From CAWBLP01 sp963789495 (lineage in GTDB: Bacteria; Pseudomonadota; Alphaproteobacteria; Acetobacterales; Acetobacteraceae), in assembly GCA_963789495.1 (NCBI GenBank), contig CAWBLP010000029.1, forward strand, positions 1 through 31,602: DNA of 31,602 bases. Direction: 5' to 3'. Position 1 is the stretch's first letter, and every line of letters begins with the position of its first letter. A model generated the notes under the pieces. It did not search any database and was not told the DNA's origin. It was given only the letters and a program-made list of their open reading frames with translations. The position numbers and the translations under genes were made by a program. Positions 8,516-15,961 of this stretch are shown here, piece after piece.

Positions 8516-10063
8516 ATGGGTCAAGTAACAGTTCCAGGCACTGGCGGCAGTCCGGTAACGATACCATCCGGAACTGGCTCGTCGGGCGATATCGCGCAGA
8601 TCATTGCCAATGCGCTGATCCTTGCCTCGACCGGCGGTTCGCTGCAGCAGGAATCATCCGCCGATGTCGGTGGCGCCATTCCGTCGCCGACAGTAACGGG
8701 TGGCAATCTGGCGGCGCTGCTGCTGACTGGCGGCGGCGGCGACGTCACCATCCCCGGCGGCTGGAACTACATCTTCAATACGGCGACCGGCGCAACGACC
8801 GTTCACGGGTCCGATGCCGCGTTCGTAACGGGGACGACGGGCGGTTCGTATCAGTTCGACGGGAATTCGACTGTCGCGGCAGGCGGCGGCGCCAACACGA
8901 TCGGCGGCTTCGGCAACTACCTGTTCTCCGGCGGCACGGATGACGACACGATCTTTGGTGCGGGCTCGGGCGTCATTTCGACCGGCGGTGGCACCAATAT
9001 CGTTATTGCCGGCCTGAGTGGCGGCGACAACACGGTCTTCTCATCGGGCACGAACGACTTCCTTGTCGCCGCTGGCGGCATGACCTCGATCGATGCGAGC
9101 GGAGATGGGGTCGGCATTCTGGGCTCCGCCGGAAGCCTGACCGCGTCGGTCAGCGGCGACAATGCCGTCATCGCTCCGGGGGCGACCACTGCAACGGTTA
9201 CCGCATCCGGTGGGACCGCCGTGGTGGTCGGCGGGTCCGGCGATCTGGACCTCAATCTGTCGGGCACCGGCGGGTTCTTCGGCGGCGGCAGCGGCAATGC
9301 CACGGTGGACGCCAGCGGCGATGGCGCCGGTATCATCGGTGGCTCAGGCAGCCTGACCGCCTCGATCAGCGGCACGAACGCGACAGTCGCCGGCGGTAGC
9401 GGACCGTCGACGATCACCGCCGCAGGCAGCAGCGATCCGATGGTTTTTGGCGGCTCGGGCGCGATCGACTTCGTCGGAGGCGCAGGGACTGCGACGCTGG
9501 TCGGTGCCGACAGCGGGACGGAACACGTCAGCGTCGGTTCCGGTGGCATGGTCTTATCGACCAACACCAACAACCTCTCGACCGTCGTCAGCGGGGCCGG
9601 TGTCACCACGATCTTCGGCGGATCGGGAAGCGTCGTCGACTTCACCGGCTCTGCGGCAGGCGTGCTGTTCGTCGCCGGCGCTGGCAACGAGACGCTCAAT
9701 GCCTCCACCTCCTCGACCGCCAACTCGATCGTCGGTGGCACCGACTCCAACGGTGCCAGCACGTTCATTGGCGGCAGCGGAAATGACGCCTTCTGGGCCG
9801 GTGCCGGCAACGACACGATGACGGGTGGCTCCGGCTCCGACAGCTACGTCGTGCTGAATTCGATGACCGAGGGCAACCACCTCTACATCACGGATTTCAA
9901 CACAGCCTCTACTTCGGTGTTCCTGAACGGTTACGCCTCGGTTCTAAGCTCGATCAGCACAGATGTGAACGGCGTGACATTGACGGTCTCCGATGGGACC
10001 CAGATCACCTTCACCAACCTGACCAATGCCAACCAGCTTGACGGTCATACGCTCTACAGCTGA
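8516..10063 (+). CDS. RTX-type Gly-rich secreted protein
   Basis: This 515-aa protein is dominated by Gly, Ser, Thr, Ala and Asp. It has no Sec signal. Three consecutive RTX nonapeptide-like repeats lie near 420-447 (GGSGNDAFW, AGAGNDTMT, GGSGSDSYV), which in this family bind calcium in a beta-roll. A longer internal repeat is visible: DASGDGVGILG...SLTASVSGDNA (nt ~9095-9170) recurs as DASGDGAGIIG...SLTASISGTNA (nt ~9308-9385). The C-terminus (about 450-515) has the beta-rich, non-repetitive look of a type I secretion signal region. A ribosome site (GGAG, ~8507) precedes ATG 8516. Export by an ABC type I system is expected, but none is encoded nearby. Role unknown (matrix, adhesin or S-layer-like). 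Confidence 0.82.
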   Translation: MGQVTVPGTGGSPVTIPSGTGSSGDIAQIIANALILASTGGSLQQESSADVGGAIPSPTVTGGNLAALLLTGGGGDVTIPGGWNYIFNTATGATTVHGSDAAFVTGTTGGSYQFDGNSTVAAGGGANTIGGFGNYLFSGGTDDDTIFGAGSGVISTGGGTNIVIAGLSGGDNTVFSSGTNDFLVAAGGMTSIDASGDGVGILGSAGSLTASVSGDNAVIAPGATTATVTASGGTAVVVGGSGDLDLNLSGTGGFFGGGSGNATVDASGDGAGIIGGSGSLTASISGTNATVAGGSGPSTITAAGSSDPMVFGGSGAIDFVGGAGTATLVGADSGTEHVSVGSGGMVLSTNTNNLSTVVSGAGVTTIFGGSGSVVDFTGSAAGVLFVAGAGNETLNASTSSTANSIVGGTDSNGASTFIGGSGNDAFWAGAGNDTMTGGSGSDSYVVLNSMTEGNHLYITDFNTASTSVFLNGYASVLSSISTDVNGVTLTVSDGTQITFTNLTNANQLDGHTLYS

Positions 10064-10131
10064 TCCGATCGGCTGACGCCTAGCCCCGACCGGGGCGTGG
10101 CGTAACGGAGATCAGGCGGGTGCAATCAAGA

Positions 10132-10161
10132 GGCTACAGCCCAGGGGCTGTAGCCTTTTTT
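10132..10161 (+). terminator. Rho-independent terminator of the RTX gene
   Basis: A perfect 10-bp stem (GGCTACAGCC at 10132-10141 with its complement at 10146-10155), a 4-base loop and six T (10156-10161), 69 bases after the RTX stop codon. Confidence 0.95.
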
Positions 10162-10224
10162 GCCGATCCAGCGCGCGGGTCATCACCGGCCGGTGGCGGT
10201 TCGGACCGGCGAGCGTTGGCGCGG

Positions 10225-10304
10225 ATTGCGTCATGGCTGGTTCGACTGCGTCAAGGCGGGTTCGGTTGCGTCATATTCGCTTCGATTTCGTCATGGCCGA
10301 GCCT
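10225..10304. repeat. Four degenerate 20-bp tandem units
   Basis: Units start at 10225, 10245, 10265 and 10285, each following the pattern (A/G)(T/C)TGCGTCAtggc-GGTTCG with mismatches. The last unit merges into the REP-like sequence beginning at 10289. Function unknown. Confidence 0.7.
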
Positions 10305-10389
10305 GACCCGGCCATCTCCACCGGAACGATCGCGTTGGGCAGCGCGCGCTTTCCTGGGTAGATGGTCGGGTCAAGCCCAGCCAAGACGG
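10289..10389. repeat. Inverted pair of REP-like elements
   Basis: 10289-10317 (CGTCATGGCCGAGCCTGACC...) and 10361-10389 (ATGGTCGGGTCAAGCCCAGC...) are near reverse complements, about 43 bases apart. The motif resembles the 'gtcatggccgggcttgacccggccat' type of dispersed palindrome common in alphaproteobacterial genomes. The pair covers the last codons of the methyltransferase gene read from the other strand. Confidence 0.7.
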
Positions 10390-11418
10390 GAGGTAAGCAG
10401 CTCGCATGCTGCGTTGGCTCAATCCCTGCTCAGCCGCCGATGCCTGCGTGGCCGGCGAACCCTGCGTGGCCGGCGAACCCTGCCCAGCCGGTGAAGCCGG
10501 AGTGGCCGGTGGAGCCTGAGTGGCCGGCGGAGCCGGGGTGGCCGGCGGAGCCTGGGTGGCCTGCGTGGCCCATCTGGCCTGCTCGCCGGCTTCCAGGATC
10601 TGCTGCTGCAAAAGGACCAGGCGTGCAGCCTGCAGCCTCTGCGGGTCGTCGAACTTCAGTGCGCCACGGCGCAGCGTGGCAAAGAATTCGAACCGTTCAG
10701 GACCATGCATCGCGGCCACCTGCCAATCCGTGATGCCCAGGCACCCGAGTTCCAGGATCAGCAAACTGAAGCCGGCCGGGGTGAACGCCCAGACGTGGAA
10801 GTCGGCATAGCGGGCTTCCGGGTCCTGCAACATCGCCGCGTAAACCGCGGCCGCCGTCTCGAATGGAGTCGAGAAGCTCAGCGCCCCGATCGGAGTTTGG
10901 CCCCATGCCAGAGCCCCGTCGTTCAGCACCGAATAGGCCAGGTGGTTCCAGGCGGTGCGTCTCGTGTGGCGGGTACGTCCCTCGCCATGGGCATCCAGCA
11001 CGTCGCCGGTGGAGGTATTCGGCTTGAAATAGTCGAAGCAGTAGCGCCGATCCGGCACCGCCACCTCAATGACGCCGTTCGGCTTGAGCAGCCGTTCGAC
11101 CGACACCAGAAATCCTGCCAGATCCGGCAGGTGCTCGATGACATGGCTGGCGATCAGCGTGTCGAACCGGCCGTGCAGTTCGGCGGGAATGGCCTCATGC
11201 AAAGGGCCAGCGTGCCACACCGTATCCACCTCCTCGATGGCATTGATGTCCACCGAGGCTGTCGCGTATTTCTCCCGCAATTCGGCTTGCGTCGCGTGGT
11301 CGACCACATGGGTGCGCCATCCGGCGGATTTGGGCGCCGCCGGGCCATAGCCCGGACCGATTTCCAGGATCTGGCTTGAGCGATCCGAATTGCGCAGCAG
11401 GCGTGTCACTCGGTCCAT
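10291..11418 (-). CDS. Class I SAM-dependent methyltransferase with repetitive C-terminal tail
   Basis: Residues ~15-160 form a methyltransferase core: motif I ILEIGPGYGPAAP, VVDHA as the acidic strand-2 end, and SHVIEHLPDLAGFL before LLKPNGVIEVAVPDRR. About 160-275 is a family-specific region. From ~280 the protein becomes an Ala/Pro/Thr/Gln repeat (ATQAPPATPAPPATQAPPAT and on), and the last ~40 residues (WLGLTRPST...WPGQARP) are read from a REP-like pair, so the native C-terminus has probably been lost or extended. The start ATG 11418 has GAGG ~8 bases upstream. Substrate unknown; relatives commonly sit in polysaccharide or glycosylation loci. Methylation in the cytoplasm is expected. Confidence 0.83.
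   Translation of the reverse strand: MDRVTRLLRNSDRSSQILEIGPGYGPAAPKSAGWRTHVVDHATQAELREKYATASVDINAIEEVDTVWHAGPLHEAIPAELHGRFDTLIASHVIEHLPDLAGFLVSVERLLKPNGVIEVAVPDRRYCFDYFKPNTSTGDVLDAHGEGRTRHTRRTAWNHLAYSVLNDGALAWGQTPIGALSFSTPFETAAAVYAAMLQDPEARYADFHVWAFTPAGFSLLILELGCLGITDWQVAAMHGPERFEFFATLRRGALKFDDPQRLQAARLVLLQQQILEAGEQARWATQATQAPPATPAPPATQAPPATPASPAGQGSPATQGSPATQASAAEQGLSQRSMRAAYLPSWLGLTRPSTQESARCPTRSFRWRWPGQARP
10447..10575. repeat. Short GC-rich repeats encoding the Ala/Pro/Thr tail
   Basis: Repeats of GTGGCCGGCGGAGCC-like units, about 15-18 bases, lie in frame with the methyltransferase on the minus strand. In-frame units of this kind expand or contract easily by slippage, so tail length may vary between strains. 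Confidence 0.65.
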
Positions 11419-11536
11419 GCGGTCCTCAGCCTCCCTGGCCTAGACGCGAAGCGCAGACTTCTATCCAGACGCCATCGCGCGGCCAGGGTCAGATGCAGAT
11501 GGCTGGTATGAGGCTATCAGGTACAGGCAGCGACGG

Positions 11537-12217
11537 CTAGCGGCTCGCCTTGGCAAAGATGGCCAGATTGGGTCGCAGAATAACCCGTTCAATGTCGAGC
11601 GGCGGTTTGCTGCCGGTCATCAGCTCCTGCATCATGCAATCCAGCAGTTGTTTGATCACACCGACCATACCGTATTGGTGGCTCTTGAACTGCCGGGTCT
11701 CGGCATGCGCGTCGTCAGCCGGAGGCTCCACGAATTGGGCACCGTCGGGAAACTCAGGCAGGAAGCCGGTGCCGAAATCCTCGATCACATAGTGTCCGCC
11801 GGGCGCCAGCCACCGCGGGAACAGGCAGGCGAAGGACCGCTTGGTCAGGTAGCCGATATGCGAGGCGTCATCGATGATCAGGTCGAACGGCCCGCCGGCG
11901 CGTTCGCCTGCCAGTGCCAACGCGGCCTGGTCGTCCTGTGAGGCCCGGATGAAATGGATCCGGGACTTGCCGGCAATGCAGGCCGGCGCCTCGCCTATGT
12001 CGACGCCAACGATGGTGGCGCGGGGCAGGTAATCGCGCCAGACCAGCAATGAGGCCCCGGAGAACACGCCGAGTTCCAAAATGCGAAGGGGATTGTGGCG
12101 CCGGGTGCGGAGCAACTGCTCGTATTCGATCCAGTAGCTGATCGCCTTGCGGGTGCCATCGTCGACATAGTGCCTATCGGCGATCGCATGCAGTTCGGTG
12201 CCGGCGTTGCTCATCAT
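11537..12217 (-). CDS. Class I SAM-dependent methyltransferase
   Basis: The ~226-aa enzyme has ADRHYVDDGTRKAISYW, then motif I ILELGVFSGASLLVW, VGVDIGE, and DLIIDDASHIGYLTKRSF with LAPGGHYVIEDFGTGF. This pattern is typical of Methyltransf_24/macrocin-O-methyltransferase-like enzymes acting on sugars or polyketides. The chosen start is ATG 12217 (or 12214) because GAGGGG lies just upstream; the longer open frame to 12535 translates an intergenic repeat and is discarded. It follows the same direction as the methyltransferase at 10291-11418, with 118 bases between. Substrate unknown. Confidence 0.84.
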   Translation of the reverse strand: MMSNAGTELHAIADRHYVDDGTRKAISYWIEYEQLLRTRRHNPLRILELGVFSGASLLVWRDYLPRATIVGVDIGEAPACIAGKSRIHFIRASQDDQAALALAGERAGGPFDLIIDDASHIGYLTKRSFACLFPRWLAPGGHYVIEDFGTGFLPEFPDGAQFVEPPADDAHAETRQFKSHQYGMVGVIKQLLDCMMQELMTGSKPPLDIERVILRPNLAIFAKASR

Positions 12218-12251
12218 CACCCCTCGTCGGCGAACGCGCTCGTGGTGGGTT

Positions 12252-12470
12252 GGGGCAAGTGACGGGGGCGTTGCCCCCGAACCCCTATCAAGGGGCCCTG
12301 CCCCTTGAAATCCCGCCAAGGGCCCGGCCCTTGGAACCGACTCTGTTTGGGGGGAGGGGGCCGGTCGTGAAGGTGGCGGTCGCGCCCCTTCCTCACCCCA
12401 AACCAAATCCGATTGCAAAGGCTGTTTGCAAAGGCTGTGCCTTTGCTGGAGGTGCATGAGGCAACGCCTC
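12252..12470. repeat. Dispersed multi-hairpin intergenic repeat, copy A
   Basis: A run of GC-rich inverted repeats (CGGGGGCGTTGCCCCCG at the left end, CAAGGGGCCCTGCCCCTTG, CCAAGGGCCCGGCCCTTGG, and so on) matches in order the sequence at 18318-18482 joined to 20865-20912, in reverse orientation. The parts are recognisably homologous with substitutions. Its similarity to another locus shows that it is a repeat family rather than chance. Confidence 0.8.
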
Positions 12471-12471
12471 C

Positions 12472-12526
12472 TGGTGGGCTGCGGCAAGCGTCGGGGCAAA
12501 GCCCCGACGCTTGCCGCAGCCCACCA
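12472..12526. terminator. Perfect 26-bp stem hairpin between methyltransferase and CHAP genes
   Basis: 12472-12497 and 12501-12526 are exact reverse complements, separated by AAA. There is no T-run, so classic rho-independent termination is uncertain. It lies between the CHAP gene stop (12560) and the next leftward gene, where a transcript-ending or processing structure would fit. It is part of, or adjacent to, intergenic repeat copy A. Confidence 0.6.
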
Positions 12527-12559
12527 CAAGCGCAAGTCCGCTCGGATAGCGCGTGTCGG

Positions 12560-13360
12560 TTACTTCCGGTCCAGCACCACGAGACGCCCACCACGCTCCG
12601 CCTGGTCGGTGGCGGTCTGCCGGCTCGGGCCAAGCGGCGCTTCCGCCACTTCGTCATAGATTTGCACCTGCCACGGACGCTCCGCCACCGGCCGCAGGTC
12701 GCGCGGGGCGGGATTGAGCTCCGGCGTGGGCGTGGGGGGATGGGCCACCGCCACCATCGTGCCGGGATCGGCGCGATCGTATATGAAGCCGTAGGTCGGA
12801 TACACGCTGCCGAACTTGCCGCTGTCACCGACGCCCACGCGCACCGCGGTCCAGTTATTGGCCTCGGAGACGTCCACCACCGGAATGCCGCGGGTGATCA
12901 CGCCACGACGGCCGACCGTGGTCCAGTTGGCATGGTCGATCTCGATTTCCCGGGCGTTGATCACCCGGCGAACCACGGCGACATGCCCGAGTCGCATATG
13001 CGGATTCGATCGGAATGCCAGTATGCTGCCGGTTTCCGGAACACGGCCGCGGGCGTATTGACCCTCGGCGTTGCCCCACCACTGCCAGGCATTGCCCACC
13101 AGCTCGATGCCTGAATCCCGACGCGCGAACGGCACGCAGGAAATCCCGCCGCCGCGCGCTACATGACGGCTCCTGCTGGCGATCTTGCCATGGTCCGATC
13201 GGTGCGTGGTGGCTGCGTGCTGCGCGGCAACATTAGTTTTGGACGAATGCACCTGCGCATGCGGTGAAGCAGCGAGGGCGGATGTTACGGTCAAATAATT
13301 GGTAAAGCTACAAAACGATCCAACCACCAGCGCCGTGACGGCGATCCCCGCATGCCGCAT
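12560..13360 (-). CDS. Secreted CHAP-domain protein (probable peptidoglycan amidase/endopeptidase)
   Basis: The 266-aa protein opens with a signal peptide-like segment (about 5-31, ending SALAAS). The CHAP domain runs from ~70 to 180: catalytic Cys75 in GGISCVPFAR, His126 in LGHVAVVRR and HANW at ~143 supplying the third residue. CHAP enzymes cut peptidoglycan amide bonds and act in cell-wall turnover or cell separation. A Pro-rich region and a short tail follow (about 205-266). The start ATG 13360 gives a complete signal peptide. The gene is separated from its neighbours by long spacers, so it is probably transcribed alone. Confidence 0.87.
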   Translation of the reverse strand: MRHAGIAVTALVVGSFCSFTNYLTVTSALAASPHAQVHSSKTNVAAQHAATTHRSDHGKIASRSRHVARGGGISCVPFARRDSGIELVGNAWQWWGNAEGQYARGRVPETGSILAFRSNPHMRLGHVAVVRRVINAREIEIDHANWTTVGRRGVITRGIPVVDVSEANNWTAVRVGVGDSGKFGSVYPTYGFIYDRADPGTMVAVAHPPTPTPELNPAPRDLRPVAERPWQVQIYDEVAEAPLGPSRQTATDQAERGGRLVVLDRK

Positions 13361-13481
13361 CGGCTAGTCTCCCCTACTGACGTGCCCCAGACCCGAAGGG
13401 CGGTAGCAGCAGGGTTGCAATGGTGACAACCCTCGGGCGAGAATGTTGCGGTTTTGTCGCTCCACATTGTTGAAAACAGGC

Positions 13482-13490
13482 TGTGGATAA
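13482..13490 (-). promoter_or_regulatory. Single consensus DnaA box
   Basis: TTATCCACA on the minus strand, an exact match to the DnaA box, about 120 bases upstream of the CHAP start. No second box or AT-rich unwinding region is seen, so it is not an origin; it may be chance or DnaA-linked regulation. Confidence 0.35.
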
Positions 13491-13676
13491 GTTTCTCTAA
13501 GGGGATGGTATTCCTATTCACTCAAATTTGATCCAGCTGCGACAGGATCAGTGAAATGACTCGGCGAACTTCGGCGAATTTGGCTGGACCCGTTGCGACA
13601 AGCCAATCCCCCCGGGTTCTGGATTGGTCCGTAAGGCCAACGGGGGCGGCTGCTCGCAGGGTTTTGTATCGAGTGA

Positions 13677-13717
13677 TTGGGTATTTATGCCACAGTGTGT
13701 GTGGCATAAATACCCAA
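13677..13717. promoter_or_regulatory. Perfect 17-bp AT-containing inverted repeat
   Basis: TTGGGTATTTATGCCAC at 13677-13693 pairs exactly with 13701-13717 across a 7-base loop (AGTGTGT). No T-run follows. It sits between RidA and CHAP, downstream of the RidA stop; possible operator, integration site or RNA hairpin. Confidence 0.55.
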
Positions 13718-13810
13718 ACTTGATCGGAAGCCCGCCCCAGCCCTGGGAAAGGAACCACACCGACAAGCCCGCCGGATTGCGGGCCGCCACGGCTCCCTGC
13801 CATCGCCGTC

Positions 13811-13873
13811 GTGACGGGTCATGTCGTGACGGGTCATGTCGTGACGGGTCGTGTCGTGACGGGTCATGTCGTG
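13811..13873. repeat. 15-bp tandem repeat, about 4.2 copies
   Basis: GTGACGGGTCATGTC repeats at 13811, 13826, 13841 (one change) and 13856, then a partial unit. It lies 17 bases past the RidA stop codon. There are no spacers, so it is not a CRISPR array; a variable-number tandem repeat. Confidence 0.9.
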
Positions 13874-13889
13874 AGGGGGCGGGCTCCGA

Positions 13890-14240
13890 TTACTTGCAGG
13901 CGGTCACCATGATCTCCACCAGGATGTCGGGGCTGGCCAGGGCGGCCTGCACGCAGGCGCGCGCGGGCGCGGCACCAGGGGCCAGCCACGGCGTCCAAAC
14001 CTCGTTCATCGCGCCGCGGTCCTTGATGTCCTTTACCCAGATCTGCGCCTGCAGCAGCCGGGTCTTGTCGGTGCCATGCAGCTCCAGCAGCTCATCGATC
14101 TGCGCCAGGACCTCGGCCGTCTGGCCCTTGATGTCCTTCGAGGTGTCCTTCGCGGTCACCCCCTGAAGATAGACAAACCCATGGTATTCAACGGCCTTCG
14201 ACAGGATGGCGCCGGAGTCGGTACGGCTGATCTTGCTCAT
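13890..14240 (-). CDS. RidA family protein (YjgF/YER057c/UK114)
   Basis: The protein, starting MSKISRTDSGAILSKAVEYH, has the RidA fold signature: FVYLQGVTAKD near 25-35, TAEVLAQIDELLELHGTDKT, and the C-terminal ACVQAALASPDILVEIMVTA, where members carry the active-site Arg/Ala context. About 116 aa, normal size is ~115-130. RidA members hydrolyse reactive enamine/imine intermediates from amino-acid metabolism. ATG 14240 is preferred over 14300 because the family begins here and an AAGG ribosome site is near. It is last in a leftward block after the MFS transporter, with a 59-base gap. Confidence 0.88.
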   Translation of the reverse strand: MSKISRTDSGAILSKAVEYHGFVYLQGVTAKDTSKDIKGQTAEVLAQIDELLELHGTDKTRLLQAQIWVKDIKDRGAMNEVWTPWLAPGAAPARACVQAALASPDILVEIMVTACK

Positions 14241-14299
14241 AGGAGACACCTTTCTGGCTGGTTGCATCGGGTCAGCGGCTTCTAGGGCAAGCGGCCGCA

Positions 14300-15544
14300 T
14301 CAGGCCAGCGTCTCACTGGCCTCCAGCATCGGCGCCATGCGGGCGAGCCGCGTGCGGGTATAGAGCCAGGCCGCCGCACAGAGCAGGCAACCGACCAGCA
14401 CGGGAATCTGCAACCCGACGAACTCTGCCGCCGCACCGTAGGCCAGGGCGCCCATCGCCGGCGCGGCGCGGGTGATCATGCCCCACAGGCTCAGCACGCG
14501 TCCGACCATGGCCGAGGAGGCGGAGTTCTGCAGCAGCGTCTGGATCGAGATGCCGTGGATGGTGGTGGCGGCGCCCATCGCGGCGATGCAGAACACGCCG
14601 ACGGCGAAATGATGGGTGGCCACGAAACAGGCGGTGGCGAGGGCGAGGGTGATCCCGGCGGCGACCGCCAGCCGGGTCAGACCCTCCACCCGACCGCGCA
14701 CTGCCACCCAGGTGCCGCCGCACAGCGCGGCGAACCCCATCGTGCTGGCGAGTGTCGCGAGGCCCCGCGCGTCCCGCCCGAACAGGTCCGCGACATAGGG
14801 CGGCAGCATTTCCGGCACCGAGCGCAGCGCAACGCCGACAGCGGCGGCGAACAGCAGGATCGGCCCGATGCCGGAATGCCGCGTGGCGTAGCGGATGCCC
14901 TCCAGCGCATCGCGGAACACGCTGGCGGAACCGCGATGGCCGATCCGGATCGCCGGGTCCAGTTGCAGCAGGTGCATGGTGAGGCTGGCGTAGAGGAACG
15001 CCACGCAGTTGCAGGCGATCGGTGGTGCCACGCCCCAGACCGCGATCATCGGTCCCGACAGGGCCGGGCCGATGAAGCGCGCGACATTGTAGGTCAGCGA
15101 GTTCAGTGCCACGGCACCCGGCAGGTGGCTGCGCGCGACCAGCCCGGGGATCAGGCATTGCCGCGCCGGCTGGGCGAAGGTCTCCGCGATGCCGTTGCAC
15201 AGGGCGAGCGCGGCCATGAACTCGATCCGCACCAGGCCGGTCAGGATCAGCACCACCAGGATCACGGCCTGGCTGGCGGCGATGAACTGCGAGGCCATGG
15301 TGACGCGCACCCGGTCCACCCGGTCCGCCACCGCGCCGGCCAGCGGCGAGATGATCACCGATGGGGCGAGGTTGCAGAACGCCATCACCGCGACCCACAG
15401 CGCGGAATGGGTCAGCTCCCAGGCCAGCCAGTCGGTGGCGATCCGCTGCATCCAGGAGCCGGTCCAGCACACCACGCTGCCGGAATAGAAGATCCGCGCA
15501 TTGCGCTGGGCCAGGACGCCGCCGATCGCTGAGAGCCTGGCCAC
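14300..15544 (-). CDS. MFS transporter, MFS_3/EntS-like exporter
   Basis: The 414-aa protein has about 12 hydrophobic segments and the layout of MFS_3 drug or siderophore exporters: FYSGSVVCWTGSWMQRIATDWLAW at the first helix, the loop ADRVDRVRVT between helices 2 and 3, and SLTYNVARFIGPALSG at helix 5. Such proteins export small molecules across the inner membrane by proton antiport. It starts at GTG 15544, 9 bases after the lipoprotein stop, so the two are probably co-transcribed. The substrate cannot be predicted. Confidence 0.87.
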   Translation of the reverse strand: MARLSAIGGVLAQRNARIFYSGSVVCWTGSWMQRIATDWLAWELTHSALWVAVMAFCNLAPSVIISPLAGAVADRVDRVRVTMASQFIAASQAVILVVLILTGLVRIEFMAALALCNGIAETFAQPARQCLIPGLVARSHLPGAVALNSLTYNVARFIGPALSGPMIAVWGVAPPIACNCVAFLYASLTMHLLQLDPAIRIGHRGSASVFRDALEGIRYATRHSGIGPILLFAAAVGVALRSVPEMLPPYVADLFGRDARGLATLASTMGFAALCGGTWVAVRGRVEGLTRLAVAAGITLALATACFVATHHFAVGVFCIAAMGAATTIHGISIQTLLQNSASSAMVGRVLSLWGMITRAAPAMGALAYGAAAEFVGLQIPVLVGCLLCAAAWLYTRTRLARMAPMLEASETLA

Positions 15545-15553
15545 CGGACAGGA

Positions 15554-15961
15554 TCAGGGCGTGTTGAGCAGGCCGGGTGCCTCGCCGCGATCCGTCTCCG
15601 CGCCGGTGTTGCGCACGCAGTCGCGGATCATCGTGTCATGCGCGAACAGGTCGGCCAGCCCGCGATCCGTCACCCCCGGGGCGTAGCTGGCCGAGGACGG
15701 GGTGTTCACCCCGGATTGCGGGCTATAGATCGCGCCGCGATTCTGCTGCTCATACACCTGGTCGGCGCGTTGCCGGCAGGCGGCCCGGGTCTGCGCGTCG
15801 GTCAGGCTGTTGCCGGAGCCGGTTCCGCCTCCGCCACTGGTGCAGCCGGCCAACGCAAGGCTCAGCGTAATCGCGGCGAGTTGGCGCGAATTGCTGGCGG
15901 TGCCGCGTGGCCGAACGGGAACCATGCTCGCCCTCCGACACAGTGCTGGGCTTCGGATCAT
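15554..15961 (-). CDS. Small lipoprotein of unknown function
   Basis: The protein carries a lipobox (SLALAGCTSGGGG), so a lipid-anchored mature protein of ~95 residues is expected. A Gly-rich linker and a soluble region with two further Cys (ACRQRADQVYEQQ and RDCVRN) follow. ATG 15961 overlaps the upstream stop as ATGA, favouring coupled translation; ATG 15925 gives a shorter signal peptide and is an alternative. No family is recognised. It lies between an unknown gene and the MFS transporter. Confidence 0.7.
   Translation of the reverse strand: MIRSPALCRRASMVPVRPRGTASNSRQLAAITLSLALAGCTSGGGGTGSGNSLTDAQTRAACRQRADQVYEQQNRGAIYSPQSGVNTPSSASYAPGVTDRGLADLFAHDTMIRDCVRNTGAETDRGEAPGLLNTP

Noticed and set aside
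8917..9816. 299-aa open frame antisense to the RTX gene
   Set aside because: It mirrors the Gly/Ser-rich repeats as Pro/Ala/Val-rich sequence, with no ribosome site or family motif; the RTX gene explains the region.
12218..12535. N-terminal extension of the methyltransferase to 332 aa
   Set aside because: It translates the hairpin-rich intergenic repeat; a GAGGGG ribosome site supports 12217.
13482..13490. Replication origin suggested by a DnaA box
   Set aside because: Only one box, with no cluster, no unwinding region and no parAB or repA nearby.
13811..13873. Possible CRISPR array
   Set aside because: Units are contiguous 15-mers with no spacers and no cas genes.
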